Assembly (NCBI GenBank): GCA_016712665.1 | Contig: JADJQP010000010.1 | Location: 1-64,000, forward strand | Reading direction: 5' to 3' | DNA from: Bacteroidota bacterium | GTDB lineage: Bacteria > Bacteroidota > Bacteroidia > Chitinophagales > Chitinophagaceae | DNA: 64,000 bases | Shown: piece by piece, positions 9,451 to 18,563 of the stretch | Layout of the letters: the number at the start of each line of letters is the position of its first letter | Position numbering within the stretch: the stretch's first letter is position 1 | Position numbers and translations under genes: made by a program | Notes under the pieces: model-generated | Told to the model about the DNA's origin: nothing | Seen by the model: only the letters and a program-made list of their open reading frames with translations | Databases searched by the model: none

Positions 9451-9760
9451 AAGCATATCTATAGCCAAAGGCTATCAAGAACATATTACTTACGAAGGCA
9501 TAGCCTTCGAAGAGAGCATCCCGAAGGATGACCAAACAAAGAAGGCTTTTCAATAGCATTCGTGCCCTTCAAGAACTTGCTTGAAGCATAATATAGCCAA
9601 AGGCTATCAAGAACATAATGCTTGCAAAGGCACAGCCTTCGAAGAGAGCAGCAAAATTACGGATAATTATAGCCAAAGGCTATCAAGAACATATTACTTA
9701 CGAAGGCATAGCCTTCGAAGAGTGCAATATAATCCTTATGAAGGCATAGCCATCGAGGAG
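9451..9760. repeat. Inverted-orientation hairpin repeats (three to four copies)
   Basis: Units containing the perfect hairpin ATAGCC-AAA-GGCTAT followed by CAAGAACATA and then TACGAAGGCATAGCCTTCG occur at about 9460-9520, 9590-9653 and 9667-9725, with a degenerate fourth head near 9738. The second hairpin is the reverse complement of the head of the upstream direct repeats, so the whole cluster is a large imperfect inverted repeat. Copies two and three retain 5' and 3' halves to different extents. Confidence 0.8.
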
Positions 9761-9847
9761 CGGTGGACAACCACGTACAAATTAACCACTAGGGCACAGC
9801 TCACAAGGAACATAAAAAAAGAAGATGGAAATTACCTATATTAGTCC

Positions 9848-11878
9848 TTACCTCGCCAGTAGCACCGTACCCTGCTTTCGGATTCGCTTACCATTGTCGC
9901 AAGTACCGTCTACTATCCAAACATAATTGTCTGGAGGGAGTTGAATATTATTTTGAGTACCATCCCATTTCTTGGCAGGATCGGTAGTTTCAAATACCAA
10001 TTGTCCCCATCGATTGAATATTTTGAAATATTCCAATTTGTTGATATTGAAATTTATTAATCCAAAATTTCTATTGCTCGCAATATCACTCGTTGGGTTG
10101 AATGCATTTGGCAAATTAATATCTGTGCACTCTGTTCTGATAATGACCGTATCCTTTGATTCACAACCCGAAGAGTCGTTGGTAACTTTCAAATAATAAA
10201 ATTGCACATCTCTTGGGGTACAAGTTGGCTTGGCAATAAAGCTTATATCCAAATAAGTCGGCGGTGTCCATGAGTAGGAATACTCCTGCCCCATCGATAA
10301 TTTTGGTCCACCTAAAATCGTTGAGGCTCCATCTGCAACAAATCGGTCGGGGCCAGCATCAGCAGTAACCCTGCTTACACGCACCAACACCGATGTATCA
10401 AAGGCACAAGTTCCTTTGTCATTATAAAACTCTAAATGGGCATTATACCGATAGGTCTCATGAGGATAAATCAAAATAGAAGTAGTATCATACGGCGCAA
10501 TGGTATTGTATACCGGATCCCACATAATATTATTTAATCCCGGACCATTTGCAACCAATAAAATCGTATCTCTTTGACAAATAAGCGTATCGTTATTGAT
10601 TTCAATATAAGGCTGAGGCAATACCGTTACCAGTTTACAATCTACCTTCATGGTAGGCAAACCTTCATCAGAGGCATAATATACATTGTAAATACCGGGA
10701 GCTGCATATTCAACCGGTGGTGGTGTCATTAAGGTAGAACTGGCAATAGAAGATGTGGTACAACTATTATATGTCAATCGAGACATGGTATTATCCAAAT
10801 TATTGGCAGTAAAGCAATATACATTGTCCTTATCACGCATCATACGAGTAAGAAATCTCGGTGCATTAAATCCGGCAAAATTGAGTAAATCTGTAGCAAC
10901 AGGCGCTGCGGTGATACTTCCGGCAAAGGTCAACAAAATCAAGCTATTGGTAGATTCATTGGTAATATAGCCATAATAATTGCCGCAATCTTTGATAATT
11001 ACAATATCGCGTGGTCCGTTGAGGATGCCACCAAAGTTACCCAAGTTCACTTCTACAAAAGGATTGAGTAATGAATTGCCAAAATCAAGTCTACTAACGG
11101 TTTGGGTCAAACGATTCACCACAAATAAACTCCAGTTGCTACCATCAAATACAGGCCAAATACCGGTTGGGAAAGCCAAGGTACCCGGATTGCCTAAATT
11201 GGTTAACGGCGGTGCCGGATTGGTTATATTGGCTCCAAAATCGATGCGCAATAAATTGCCGGTAAAACCACTATTGGTAAATGCATACCAATTTCCTGCT
11301 TCATTAAACACATACAAATCTTGCGGATTCAGTAACAAGCCGGCCAAATTCCCCAAATCTACAATGGTAGGCGTGTTGGAAAGACTGGTTCCGAAATCGA
11401 ATCGTACCATTTGCGAATTCACTGCTGTGGCACCACCTACTAAAAAGCCATACCAATTTGCACCGGATTTTACAATTTCAAACCCTTTGGCATTTACCGG
11501 AATGGTTCCACCAAAATCGCCTATAACATTTACTGTTGGGGCATTTGACATACTGCTACCAAAATCATATCGCAATAAATTTCGCGGACTATTGGTATTA
11601 ACCACAAATACAAAATAATTGCTACTGTCGGTTACCATACAAATGGAAGCAGGCGCGTCCATACCAGTACCTGCAGCTATACTGCTACCGGTAGGGATAT
11701 TATTAAGATATGCTGAACAAAAACCCCAATAATACGTACTAGCCGTGGTATCTGTGGTGGTCAATTGCAATTCATTTTTGATACAAAGGGTGTCGGGACC
11801 CTGTATGATTTGCGAAAAGCTTTTTTGACTAAGCAAAACGCTTGTAAAAATCAGAAGAATGGTGCTGAATTGTTTCAT
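9848..11878 (-). CDS. Secreted gliding-type (CHU_C) cargo protein with propeller-like repeats
   Basis: A 676-residue cell-surface or secreted protein. The signal peptide ends at SFSQ. Residues about 95-400 hold six degenerate repeats of roughly 53 residues, each with a core like LLRYDFG-S-SNAPT followed by a LGNxGG turn and an aromatic NWYGF strand, consistent with a six-bladed propeller. A PKD-like region follows, and the last 90 residues are the type IX secretion type B (gliding-associated) C-terminal domain: NLPNAFNP, FKIFNRWGQLVFET, WDG and a final GTVLLAR. This domain directs export and surface attachment. The function of the propeller is unknown. Confidence 0.87.
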   Translation of the reverse strand: MKQFSTILLIFTSVLLSQKSFSQIIQGPDTLCIKNELQLTTTDTTASTYYWGFCSAYLNNIPTGSSIAAGTGMDAPASICMVTDSSNYFVFVVNTNSPRNLLRYDFGSSMSNAPTVNVIGDFGGTIPVNAKGFEIVKSGANWYGFLVGGATAVNSQMVRFDFGTSLSNTPTIVDLGNLAGLLLNPQDLYVFNEAGNWYAFTNSGFTGNLLRIDFGANITNPAPPLTNLGNPGTLAFPTGIWPVFDGSNWSLFVVNRLTQTVSRLDFGNSLLNPFVEVNLGNFGGILNGPRDIVIIKDCGNYYGYITNESTNSLILLTFAGSITAAPVATDLLNFAGFNAPRFLTRMMRDKDNVYCFTANNLDNTMSRLTYNSCTTSSIASSTLMTPPPVEYAAPGIYNVYYASDEGLPTMKVDCKLVTVLPQPYIEINNDTLICQRDTILLVANGPGLNNIMWDPVYNTIAPYDTTSILIYPHETYRYNAHLEFYNDKGTCAFDTSVLVRVSRVTADAGPDRFVADGASTILGGPKLSMGQEYSYSWTPPTYLDISFIAKPTCTPRDVQFYYLKVTNDSSGCESKDTVIIRTECTDINLPNAFNPTSDIASNRNFGLINFNINKLEYFKIFNRWGQLVFETTDPAKKWDGTQNNIQLPPDNYVWIVDGTCDNGKRIRKQGTVLLAR

Positions 11879-11962
11879 TTTTTATCGAGAAGTACCCATT
11901 TTAATTCGCTAATATAGTTATTACATTTCAATTGGTAAAATATGAATAGAAAATACTTTATC

Positions 11963-13174
11963 CTATTTATCCAAATATCTACTGACATAGACCATGATTT
12001 TTTCGGAAAGGTTTGTATTTGCTGACATATAGGCGTTCATTTTTATTTCCAGTTGCTCCCGTTTAATTTTGTCGAACAGCTCATTTTTTATCAAAAAATC
12101 AATATTTTCGGTATTTACCACAAAGGCGCAACCAGCAGCTACCAATTCAACTGCTTCCTGAAATTTGGCAAAATTAGGTCCAATCAAAACCGGTTTCAAA
12201 TAAATTGCCGGTTCCAAAATATTATGAATCCCCTTTCCAAAACCACCCCCAACATATACAAAATTTGCATATCTGTATACTTTAGAAAGAATCCCTACAA
12301 TATCCAATAGAAATATGCGTGCGCTGCCATCACCCGGATTTTGATAGCTACTAATGGGTTCTGCAATCCATGTCGTATCAAAATGACCTACTTCATGCGG
12401 GGCTATAAGGACTTTCCAATCGGCGGGCAGTGACGATAAAATACGTTTAAGAACCGGAATGTCGGAATTCCACACACTGCCTGCCACAAATATCGTATCG
12501 GTGCTAACAAATTGTTCGATGCTTGGATCCACAAAATCGGCTTGCTTATTTTCAGCTACCCGATCAAAACGGGTGTCGCCGGCAACACTTACCTGCTGAA
12601 CTCCAATCCCATTTAACAAGATCTTGCTTTGCTCATTTTGCACGAAAATATGTGAAAAAAAGTGGAGCATTTTTCTAGGGAATGCACCCAAAATTCCATT
12701 AAAAAACAATTGGTCTTTTCGAAAGATTCCGGCCACCAAAAACAAGGGAATTTTTTGCCTGTGCAATTGCTTCAATAGATGGTACCAAAATTCATATTTG
12801 ATAATGAAAACCATTTTAGGATTCACCCTTACAATAAAGTCTTGCATAGCCGATGGGGTGTCTAAAGGCAAAAAAGCGATACGCAAATCAGGATATTTTT
12901 TCAGTGCATACTCATATCCAGATGGTGAGTAAAATGTAGTGAGGATAGGACTTTCAGGGTAGAGAGTACAGCAAAGAGAAAGGAGCGGCAAGGCCTGTTC
13001 AAATTCACCCACCGAGGCGCAATGAAACCAAATGTTTTTTTGCGCAGATACTGAAAAAAGATTTTGTTGCCCCCTTCGACCTTGTATCCATTTCCTCGCT
13101 TTTTCATTCCATAGAGAAGCTATCAAAATGGCAAGGTAGTATAAACGAATTCCTATATTATAAATAAATATCAA
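11963..13174 (-). CDS. waaA: 3-deoxy-D-manno-octulosonic acid (Kdo) transferase
   Basis: Transfers Kdo from CMP-Kdo to lipid A precursor at the inner membrane, a step of lipopolysaccharide core synthesis. The 403-residue length and the N-terminal membrane anchor plus GRRGQ, then FHCASVGEFEQALPLL with the catalytic Glu, KYEFWY, and the C-terminal GGGFGKGIHNILEPA are typical GT30 features. The frame opens at TTG 13174; this start gives the conserved YNIGIRLYYLAI N-terminus and no ATG is available, because a stop lies just upstream. It begins 7 bases after the stop of the outer-membrane protein gene, so translational coupling is likely. Confidence 0.93.
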   Translation of the reverse strand: MIFIYNIGIRLYYLAILIASLWNEKARKWIQGRRGQQNLFSVSAQKNIWFHCASVGEFEQALPLLSLCCTLYPESPILTTFYSPSGYEYALKKYPDLRIAFLPLDTPSAMQDFIVRVNPKMVFIIKYEFWYHLLKQLHRQKIPLFLVAGIFRKDQLFFNGILGAFPRKMLHFFSHIFVQNEQSKILLNGIGVQQVSVAGDTRFDRVAENKQADFVDPSIEQFVSTDTIFVAGSVWNSDIPVLKRILSSLPADWKVLIAPHEVGHFDTTWIAEPISSYQNPGDGSARIFLLDIVGILSKVYRYANFVYVGGGFGKGIHNILEPAIYLKPVLIGPNFAKFQEAVELVAAGCAFVVNTENIDFLIKNELFDKIKREQLEIKMNAYMSANTNLSEKIMVYVSRYLDK

Positions 13175-13180
13175 GGGCTT

Positions 13181-13964
13181 TTAGTAATAAGTGTCTTCTG
13201 ACTTTTTCTTATAAATTGGTACCACCCAACCCAATCGAAAACCGGTTAGTATATCATTTCGATTGGCACTTTCTTTTCTTTCTAAATCAAATGTATACTC
13301 TCTTCGTACCTTCGTAAAACCCCATACAAAATCGAAGCCTGCATAAATATTGACCAGTTTATTTTTTGAATGGAAATTATATCCGATAAAATCTTCGAAA
13401 AAGATTCCATTAGTCAACCGATCATACCCTTTTTTGTATTCATCGCGTAATTGAGGAAAGGAATTATCCCGATCGAAGAAATTAATTCGATACTGCATAA
13501 AGCCTAATGAAGCCAGCATCATGGGGCCTGAATTGGCATTGGCCTGCCAAAAGGGAAAATCTTCCTACTTGCACACCCGTCATATACCCACGTTGAAACA
13601 TTCCTACATTAATGACATCACCTGCAATATTGATGATGCCCAAATCGTTTTTCATATTGTAAAGAAGGCTGTCCTCTTTAAATGTATTGCCGGTAATAAA
13701 TTCAAATTTAGCGCCTACTATCCAGTTACGAGCCGTTTTATATTTAATACCAAATCCGATGCGATAGCTGGTACCGAAGCGTTTGGCCATGTCGGCCTGT
13801 GGAAAATCTACAGCGGCAATCACGTCCAAGTTCCACATATTATTGCCAACAAGTATCTTTTTCTTGACCTCCTTTTTATCATCCGTATTGGCTGTTTGCG
13901 CCGACAGCTGGAAGCTCCCCAACACCCCAATCAGAATCACTATAAAAAATTTCTGTAGCTGCAT
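13181..13964 (-). CDS. Outer-membrane beta-barrel-like protein upstream of waaA, frameshifted
   Basis: Two frames (13482-13964 and 13181-13522) join into one protein of about 260 residues. It has a signal peptide (MQLQKFFIVILIGVLGSFQ) ending at LSAQ, amphipathic beta strands such as NWIVGAKFEFITGN, and a Bacteroidota-typical stretch QANANSGPMMLASLGF followed by KKGYDRLTNG. Deleting one T from TTTTCCC near 13549 restores GVQVGRF-PFWQANANSG in a single frame. The break is therefore most likely a homopolymer error. It probably sits in the outer membrane; function unknown. It is directly upstream of waaA in the same operon. Confidence 0.75.
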
Positions 13965-14054
13965 AGTGCAAAGGTAGTTTGAAATACCTGCTCGAAATAG
14001 CTTTCAAACCGATTATTTTTAAAAGATTTAAGCCGCAATATAGCGTGAAAATAC

Positions 14055-14062
14055 TATTTTTG
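14055..14062 (+). promoter_or_regulatory. Bacteroidota-type -7 promoter element
   Basis: TATTTTTG fits the TAnnTTTG consensus, 34 bases before the start of the sugar-nucleotide operon, in the divergent gap with the outer-membrane protein gene. The -33 element is weak, so this is a moderate call. Confidence 0.45.
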
Positions 14063-14096
14063 CCCCCAATTTTAAGATAAAAATCGAAACTATATA

Positions 14097-15230
14097 ATGA
14101 CGAATTTGCAAATGGTTGATCTGAAAACTCAGTATCAAAATATAAAAAATGAAATCGATGCCTCCATCCAATCCGTTTTAGACAGCACCGCCTTTATTAA
14201 TGGACCGCAGGTTAAGGAATTTACTGCCAACCTTGAAACCTATTTAGGGGTAAAACATATAATACCCTGCGCCAACGGTACCGACGCCTTACAAATTGCC
14301 ATGATGGCCCTCGACTTAAAACCGGGCGACGAAATTATCACCCCATCTTATACCTATTTTGCTACCGTAGAAGTAGTAGGTTTGCTGCAATTGGTGCCTG
14401 TTTTTTGTGAAGTAAATAAAGATACCTTTACTATTGATGTGAATGAAATTGAGAAACTGATTACCCCTAAAACGAAAGCAATCGTACCGGTTCATTTGTT
14501 TGGACAAAGCGCCGATATGGAGCCCATTTTAGCAATTGCCCAAAAACACAATTTGTTTGTTATTGAAGATAATGCACAGGCCATTGGTGGCTCCTATACC
14601 TTTAGTGACGGTACCAAAGTAGCCAACGGTTGTATGGGTACTATTGGAACTACATCCTTTTTTCCATCCAAAAATTTAGGCTGTTATGGAGATGGTGGAG
14701 CTATTTTTACCAACGACTCCGAATTGGCTACACGACTTAAAATGGTGGCCAATCATGGACAACGAGAAAAATACATTCATGAAATTATTGGTTGCAATTC
14801 AAGACTTGATACCCTACAGGCAGCCATTTTAAATGTAAAATTAAAATACCTTGATGCCTATTGCGATGCGCGACGTAAGGTGGCTGATTATTATGATGCT
14901 AAATTTGCCAATCATCCAAAAATAAAAACTCCTTACAGAGCACCCTATTCTCATCATGTGTACCACCAGTATACCATGCAGGTAAACGGTGTAGACCGCA
15001 ACCTTTTAATGAAAAAATTGCTGGAGCTAGGGATTCCGAGTATGATATACTATCCCATACCGGCGCATAAACAAAAAATGTTTGAACAGGTAGATATCTC
15101 CAAAACCAATCTTGACTTAACCAACTGGCTGGTTGAAAATGTGATTTCCTTGCCGATTCATACCGAAATGACCGATGAGCAATTGGAGTATATCAGTTCT
15201 AATTTCCTAACCCTTTTAAATACCCTGTAA
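14097..15230 (+). CDS. DegT/DnrJ/EryC1 sugar aminotransferase
   Basis: A PLP-dependent aminotransferase acting on a keto-sugar nucleotide, 377 residues. Diagnostic stretches are the N-terminal MVDLKTQYQNIKNEID, the cofactor-binding CANGTDAL, the aspartate region VIEDNAQAIGG, and the Schiff-base lysine in SFFPSKNLGCYGDGG. The C-terminal IPMI-type segment (SMIYYPIPAHKQ) also fits. The closest functional group is WbpE/WlbC-like aminotransferases making amino-sugars for surface polysaccharide. It heads a three-gene operon with ugd (5 bp apart) and a UDP-glucuronate decarboxylase. The product sugar cannot be told from sequence; a UDP-GlcA derived substrate is a reasonable guess from the neighbours. 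Confidence 0.9.
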   Translation: MTNLQMVDLKTQYQNIKNEIDASIQSVLDSTAFINGPQVKEFTANLETYLGVKHIIPCANGTDALQIAMMALDLKPGDEIITPSYTYFATVEVVGLLQLVPVFCEVNKDTFTIDVNEIEKLITPKTKAIVPVHLFGQSADMEPILAIAQKHNLFVIEDNAQAIGGSYTFSDGTKVANGCMGTIGTTSFFPSKNLGCYGDGGAIFTNDSELATRLKMVANHGQREKYIHEIIGCNSRLDTLQAAILNVKLKYLDAYCDARRKVADYYDAKFANHPKIKTPYRAPYSHHVYHQYTMQVNGVDRNLLMKKLLELGIPSMIYYPIPAHKQKMFEQVDISKTNLDLTNWLVENVISLPIHTEMTDEQLEYISSNFLTLLNTL

Positions 15231-15235
15231 GCATT

Positions 15236-16576
15236 TTGAAAATAGCAGTAGTAGGCACAGGATATGTTGGTTTGGTTTCAGGAACTTGCTTCGCTGAATC
15301 GGGCAATAAGGTCATTTGTGTAGATATCGATGAAAATAAAGTGGAAAAATTATCCAAGGGTGAAATCGTAATATACGAACCCGGTTTGGAAGTGATTTTT
15401 GAAAGAAACCTAAAAGAAAAAAGATTATTTTTTACAACCGACTTACGATATGCAGTCGAAAATTCGGAGTTGATTTTTTTAGCACTCCCCACCCCTCCCG
15501 GCGAAGACGGTTCTGCTGATTTAAGTTATGTACTGGGCGTTGCTGAAGACATTGGAAAAATATTAAAAGAAATTAATCAATATAAAGTAGTCATCAATAA
15601 AAGCACCGTACCGGTAGGTACCGCCGAAAAAGTTACCGAAAAAATACGCATGCATTATGATGGAGATTTTGACGTGGTGAGCAATCCTGAATTCTTGCGC
15701 GAGGGGGTAGCCGTGGAAGATTTTATGAAGCCTGATCGTGTGGTGGTAGGATGCAGTAGCGAGCGCGCCAAAAAACTAATGACCCAATTGTATAGCCCCT
15801 TTATCAGGCAAGGCAATCCCATTTATTTTATGGATGAACGAAGTGCTGAAATAACCAAGTATGCTGCAAATTCGTATTTAGCCATGCGGATTACCTTTAT
15901 GAATGAACTGGCAAATCTGTGCGAAAAAGTAGGAGCCGATGTAGAAACCGTACGTGTAGGAATGGGTAGTGATAACCGAATTGGAAAACGATTTTTATTT
16001 CCCGGCATTGGTTATGGAGGCAGTTGCTTTCCGAAAGATGTACAAGCACTGGTGCAAACTGCCCATCAGTATAACTATCCCTATAGCATGCTGAAAGCAG
16101 TGATTGAAGTAAACGATCAGCAGAAATTTATTTTGGCCGAAAAAATCATTTCCTATTTTACAAACGATTTAAGCGGAAAGAAAATTGCTATTTGGGGTTT
16201 ATCGTTTAAACCCAATACGGATGATATCAGAGAGGCTCCGGCATTATTTATAATTCCGCGACTGATACTAGCAGGTGCCACGGTAACTTGCTATGACCCA
16301 GAAGGTATGCCGAACACTAAAAATTACTTCAAAAAAAATCATCCGGAAATTATGGAGAACATACATTTTGTGGAAGATGATTATGAGGCACTTCGAGATG
16401 TGGATGCGTTGGCAATCTGCACAGAATGGAGTATTTTCAGAACGCCTGATTTTGACAAGATGAAATCTATGATGAAGAGCAAATGCATCTTTGATGGTAG
16501 AAACTTGTTTGACTTGGAACAAATGAAAGATGCAGGGTTTTACTATAATTCAATTGGACGAAAAACAATATCATAA
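15236..16576 (+). CDS. ugd: UDP-glucose 6-dehydrogenase
   Basis: Oxidises UDP-glucose to UDP-glucuronate with two NAD+ in the cytoplasm. The 446-residue protein starts at TTG 15236, giving the conserved MKIAVVGTGYVGLVSG Rossmann start; no ATG alternative preserves it. Other motifs: NKSTVPVGTA, SNPEFLREGVAVEDF, and the catalytic Cys in GYGGSCFPKD near residue 260. The C-terminal domain ends with the usual DGRNLFD. It is 5 bp after the aminotransferase gene and 3 bp before the decarboxylase gene, which uses its product. Confidence 0.95.
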   Translation: MKIAVVGTGYVGLVSGTCFAESGNKVICVDIDENKVEKLSKGEIVIYEPGLEVIFERNLKEKRLFFTTDLRYAVENSELIFLALPTPPGEDGSADLSYVLGVAEDIGKILKEINQYKVVINKSTVPVGTAEKVTEKIRMHYDGDFDVVSNPEFLREGVAVEDFMKPDRVVVGCSSERAKKLMTQLYSPFIRQGNPIYFMDERSAEITKYAANSYLAMRITFMNELANLCEKVGADVETVRVGMGSDNRIGKRFLFPGIGYGGSCFPKDVQALVQTAHQYNYPYSMLKAVIEVNDQQKFILAEKIISYFTNDLSGKKIAIWGLSFKPNTDDIREAPALFIIPRLILAGATVTCYDPEGMPNTKNYFKKNHPEIMENIHFVEDDYEALRDVDALAICTEWSIFRTPDFDKMKSMMKSKCIFDGRNLFDLEQMKDAGFYYNSIGRKTIS

Positions 16577-16579
16577 ATT

Positions 16580-17521
16580 ATGAAGAAGGTACTGGTAACA
16601 GGTGGTGCAGGGTTTTTAGGTTCCCATTTATGCGATCGATTTATCAAAGAAGGGTATTATGTAATTGCCATGGATAATCTGATTACTGGCAATATCAAAA
16701 ATATTGAACATCTGTTCAAGCATCCTAATTTTGAGTATTACCATCATGATGTCAGTAAATTTGTGCATGTGCCCGGCGACCTCGATTACATTTTGCATTT
16801 TGCCTCTCCGGCCAGTCCTATCGACTACCTCAAAATGCCCATTCAAACCCTAAAGGTTGGTTCTTTGGGAACGCATAATTTATTGGGTCTTGCCAAAGAA
16901 AAAAACGCACGAATGCTCATTGCCTCTACTTCAGAAGTGTACGGCGATCCACTAGTGCATCCACAACCAGAAGAATATTGGGGCAATGTAAACCCGATAG
17001 GCCCACGTGGTGTATATGATGAAGCGAAGCGATTTCAAGAAGCCATCACCATGGCCTATCATAACTTTCACGGATTGCAAACACGCATCGTCCGAATATT
17101 TAATACCTATGGGCCCAGAATGCGACTCGATGATGGACGTGCATTGCCTGCATTTATGAGTCAAGCACTAAACAAGCAAGACATTACCGTATTTGGTGAT
17201 GGGAGCCAAACGCGTTCCTTTTGCTATGTAAGCGACCTTGTAGAAGGAATTTATCGCTTGCTACTAAGCGATTATCATTTACCGGTGAATATTGGAAATC
17301 CCAATGAAATTTCATTACTTGATTTTGCCAAGGAAATTCAACTCCTCGCGCAAAGCGATTCAAAAATCGTATTTGAACTGCTGCCCCAAGATGACCCCAA
17401 GCAACGTCAACCGGATATCACCAAAGCTCAGAATATCCTTGGCTGGAATCCAGTAGTGGATAGAAAAGAAGGATTGAAAACGACCTTTGACTATTTCAAA
17501 AAAGAATTGGGAATTTCCTAA
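16580..17521 (+). CDS. UDP-glucuronate decarboxylase (UDP-xylose synthase)
   Basis: Converts UDP-glucuronate to UDP-xylose by NAD-dependent decarboxylation. The 313-residue short-chain dehydrogenase has the NAD loop VTGGAGFLGSHL (residues 6-17), the family mark HFASPASPIDY, the catalytic Thr/Ser strand IASTSEVYGDP, and the Tyr-Lys pair in YDEAKRFQE. NTYGPRMR is also typical of UXS. It is the last gene of the operon, and its stop overlaps by 4 bases the stop of the convergent DUF6089 gene. Together with ugd it supplies UDP-xylose for a surface glycan. Confidence 0.93.
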   Translation: MKKVLVTGGAGFLGSHLCDRFIKEGYYVIAMDNLITGNIKNIEHLFKHPNFEYYHHDVSKFVHVPGDLDYILHFASPASPIDYLKMPIQTLKVGSLGTHNLLGLAKEKNARMLIASTSEVYGDPLVHPQPEEYWGNVNPIGPRGVYDEAKRFQEAITMAYHNFHGLQTRIVRIFNTYGPRMRLDDGRALPAFMSQALNKQDITVFGDGSQTRSFCYVSDLVEGIYRLLLSDYHLPVNIGNPNEISLLDFAKEIQLLAQSDSKIVFELLPQDDPKQRQPDITKAQNILGWNPVVDRKEGLKTTFDYFKKELGIS

Positions 17522-18541
17522 TAACAAATTTCATTGTCGTGGTACTTGTAAATTTTCTTTCGAAAGACATTGACAATGCTTTTCACTTTACTGATACGTA
17601 CCGAGTATTTGATACTAATGGAATAATAAAAATCATAATTATTTGGTTCACCTCTTTTTTGACCGGTTACATACGGATTATCCGGATCAATAATATTGGA
17701 CTTATTATTCAAAATTTTTGCTTCTTCTGCAGCCTCAGGATTTAGATAATTTTCAAACAATTTTGGGTCGATATAGGTTTGACTGACATCATCTAAATAA
17801 TCGGTAAATAATTGTCTACCCAAAACTTCAATTCCTAAAGAACTCTTCTCGGTAATTTTATAAGTGAGCCCAAAACCAAAGGGGATATTGGTTTGTGTCA
17901 ATTTATAGGGTTTACGATAGGGATATTCCTTCATCCCTTGCCCTTCGGTGCGGAGTGGTTGCAAATCGACCCAAACATAATCGTCTGCAATTTCATCAAA
18001 ATAGGACCCTTGGGGGTTAAAACTATACACTCCTAAACCAAGCAACGCATAGGGTTGTAAACTCCAGTGATGCGCTGCCTTTGTATAGGAGAAACATTTC
18101 AAGGGATACCACTCCAGAATCATACTTCCTTCAGATATTTTAGATCGAAAATCCAAATTTCTCTTATACCGGCGATACGCATTGTCGGAAGTACTTTTGT
18201 AGGCTGCATCCTGGTCGCTTCCTGCTATTTGACCGAAAGTATATTGCAAGCGAAGCCCTACGGCCTCCTTCCTTAAATGAGTAAACGAAAAGCCATAAAA
18301 AAAAGTTCGTTTTTTAAATTATTATCATACAAAAATTCTTTCCAACACCACTGTTTCCACCTAAATCGCCAAGATAATTTGATATTCCCAAATACAACGA
18401 AAGCCGATTGCTCTTTTTTAGGGGTTGCTTTCGATCGACCTCTTCTTCATAATACGTACTTCCATCATAATACCCTTTGATTTGACTTTTTAGTTGAAAT
18501 GAAGCCAACACAATAAACAGTATGATTCCTGATTTTCTCAA
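17518..18541 (-). CDS. DUF6089-like outer-membrane protein, frameshifted
   Basis: Two frames (18314-18541 and 17518-18249) form one protein of about 340 residues. The N-terminus is a signal peptide (MRKSGIILFIVLASFQLKS); then LSLYLGISNYLGDLGG, and in the second frame GLRLQYTFGQIAGSDQDA, ending in barrel-like strands. A run of T (five, near 18335) and a run of A (six, near 18310) would each need one more base to give NFLYDNNLKKRTFFYGF in one frame. The DUF6089 family is a Bacteroidota outer-membrane protein of unknown function. Homopolymer error is the likeliest cause of the break. Confidence 0.72.
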
Positions 18542-18563
18542 TGTGAAATTTAAAAAGTTAAAA

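Larger units (their letters stand above)
8892..9847. other. Non-coding interval filled with hairpin repeats
   Basis: No gene supported. The interval is taken up by the direct and inverted repeats described separately (9035-9427 and 9451-9760). Two short frames inside it arise from the repeat units and have no family features. It separates the Na/Pi transporter gene (starting at 8891 on minus) from the end of the cargo gene at 9848. Confidence 0.7.

Noticed and set aside
9035..9760. CRISPR array
   Set aside because: Repeat units are about 130 bp, have no short constant repeats with unique spacers, and no cas genes are nearby.
9350..9844. Short open frames in the repeat cluster on both strands
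   Set aside because: They are made of the repeat units and have no start context, signal or family features.
10980..11618. Plus-strand 212-codon open frame
   Set aside because: Lies antisense inside the cargo gene; low-complexity Lys/Pro reading that mirrors the DFG/Asn repeats of the real gene.
14097..17521. O-antigen or capsule gene cluster
   Set aside because: Three nucleotide-sugar genes only; no polymerase, flippase or glycosyltransferase in the same operon, so a full cluster cannot be claimed.
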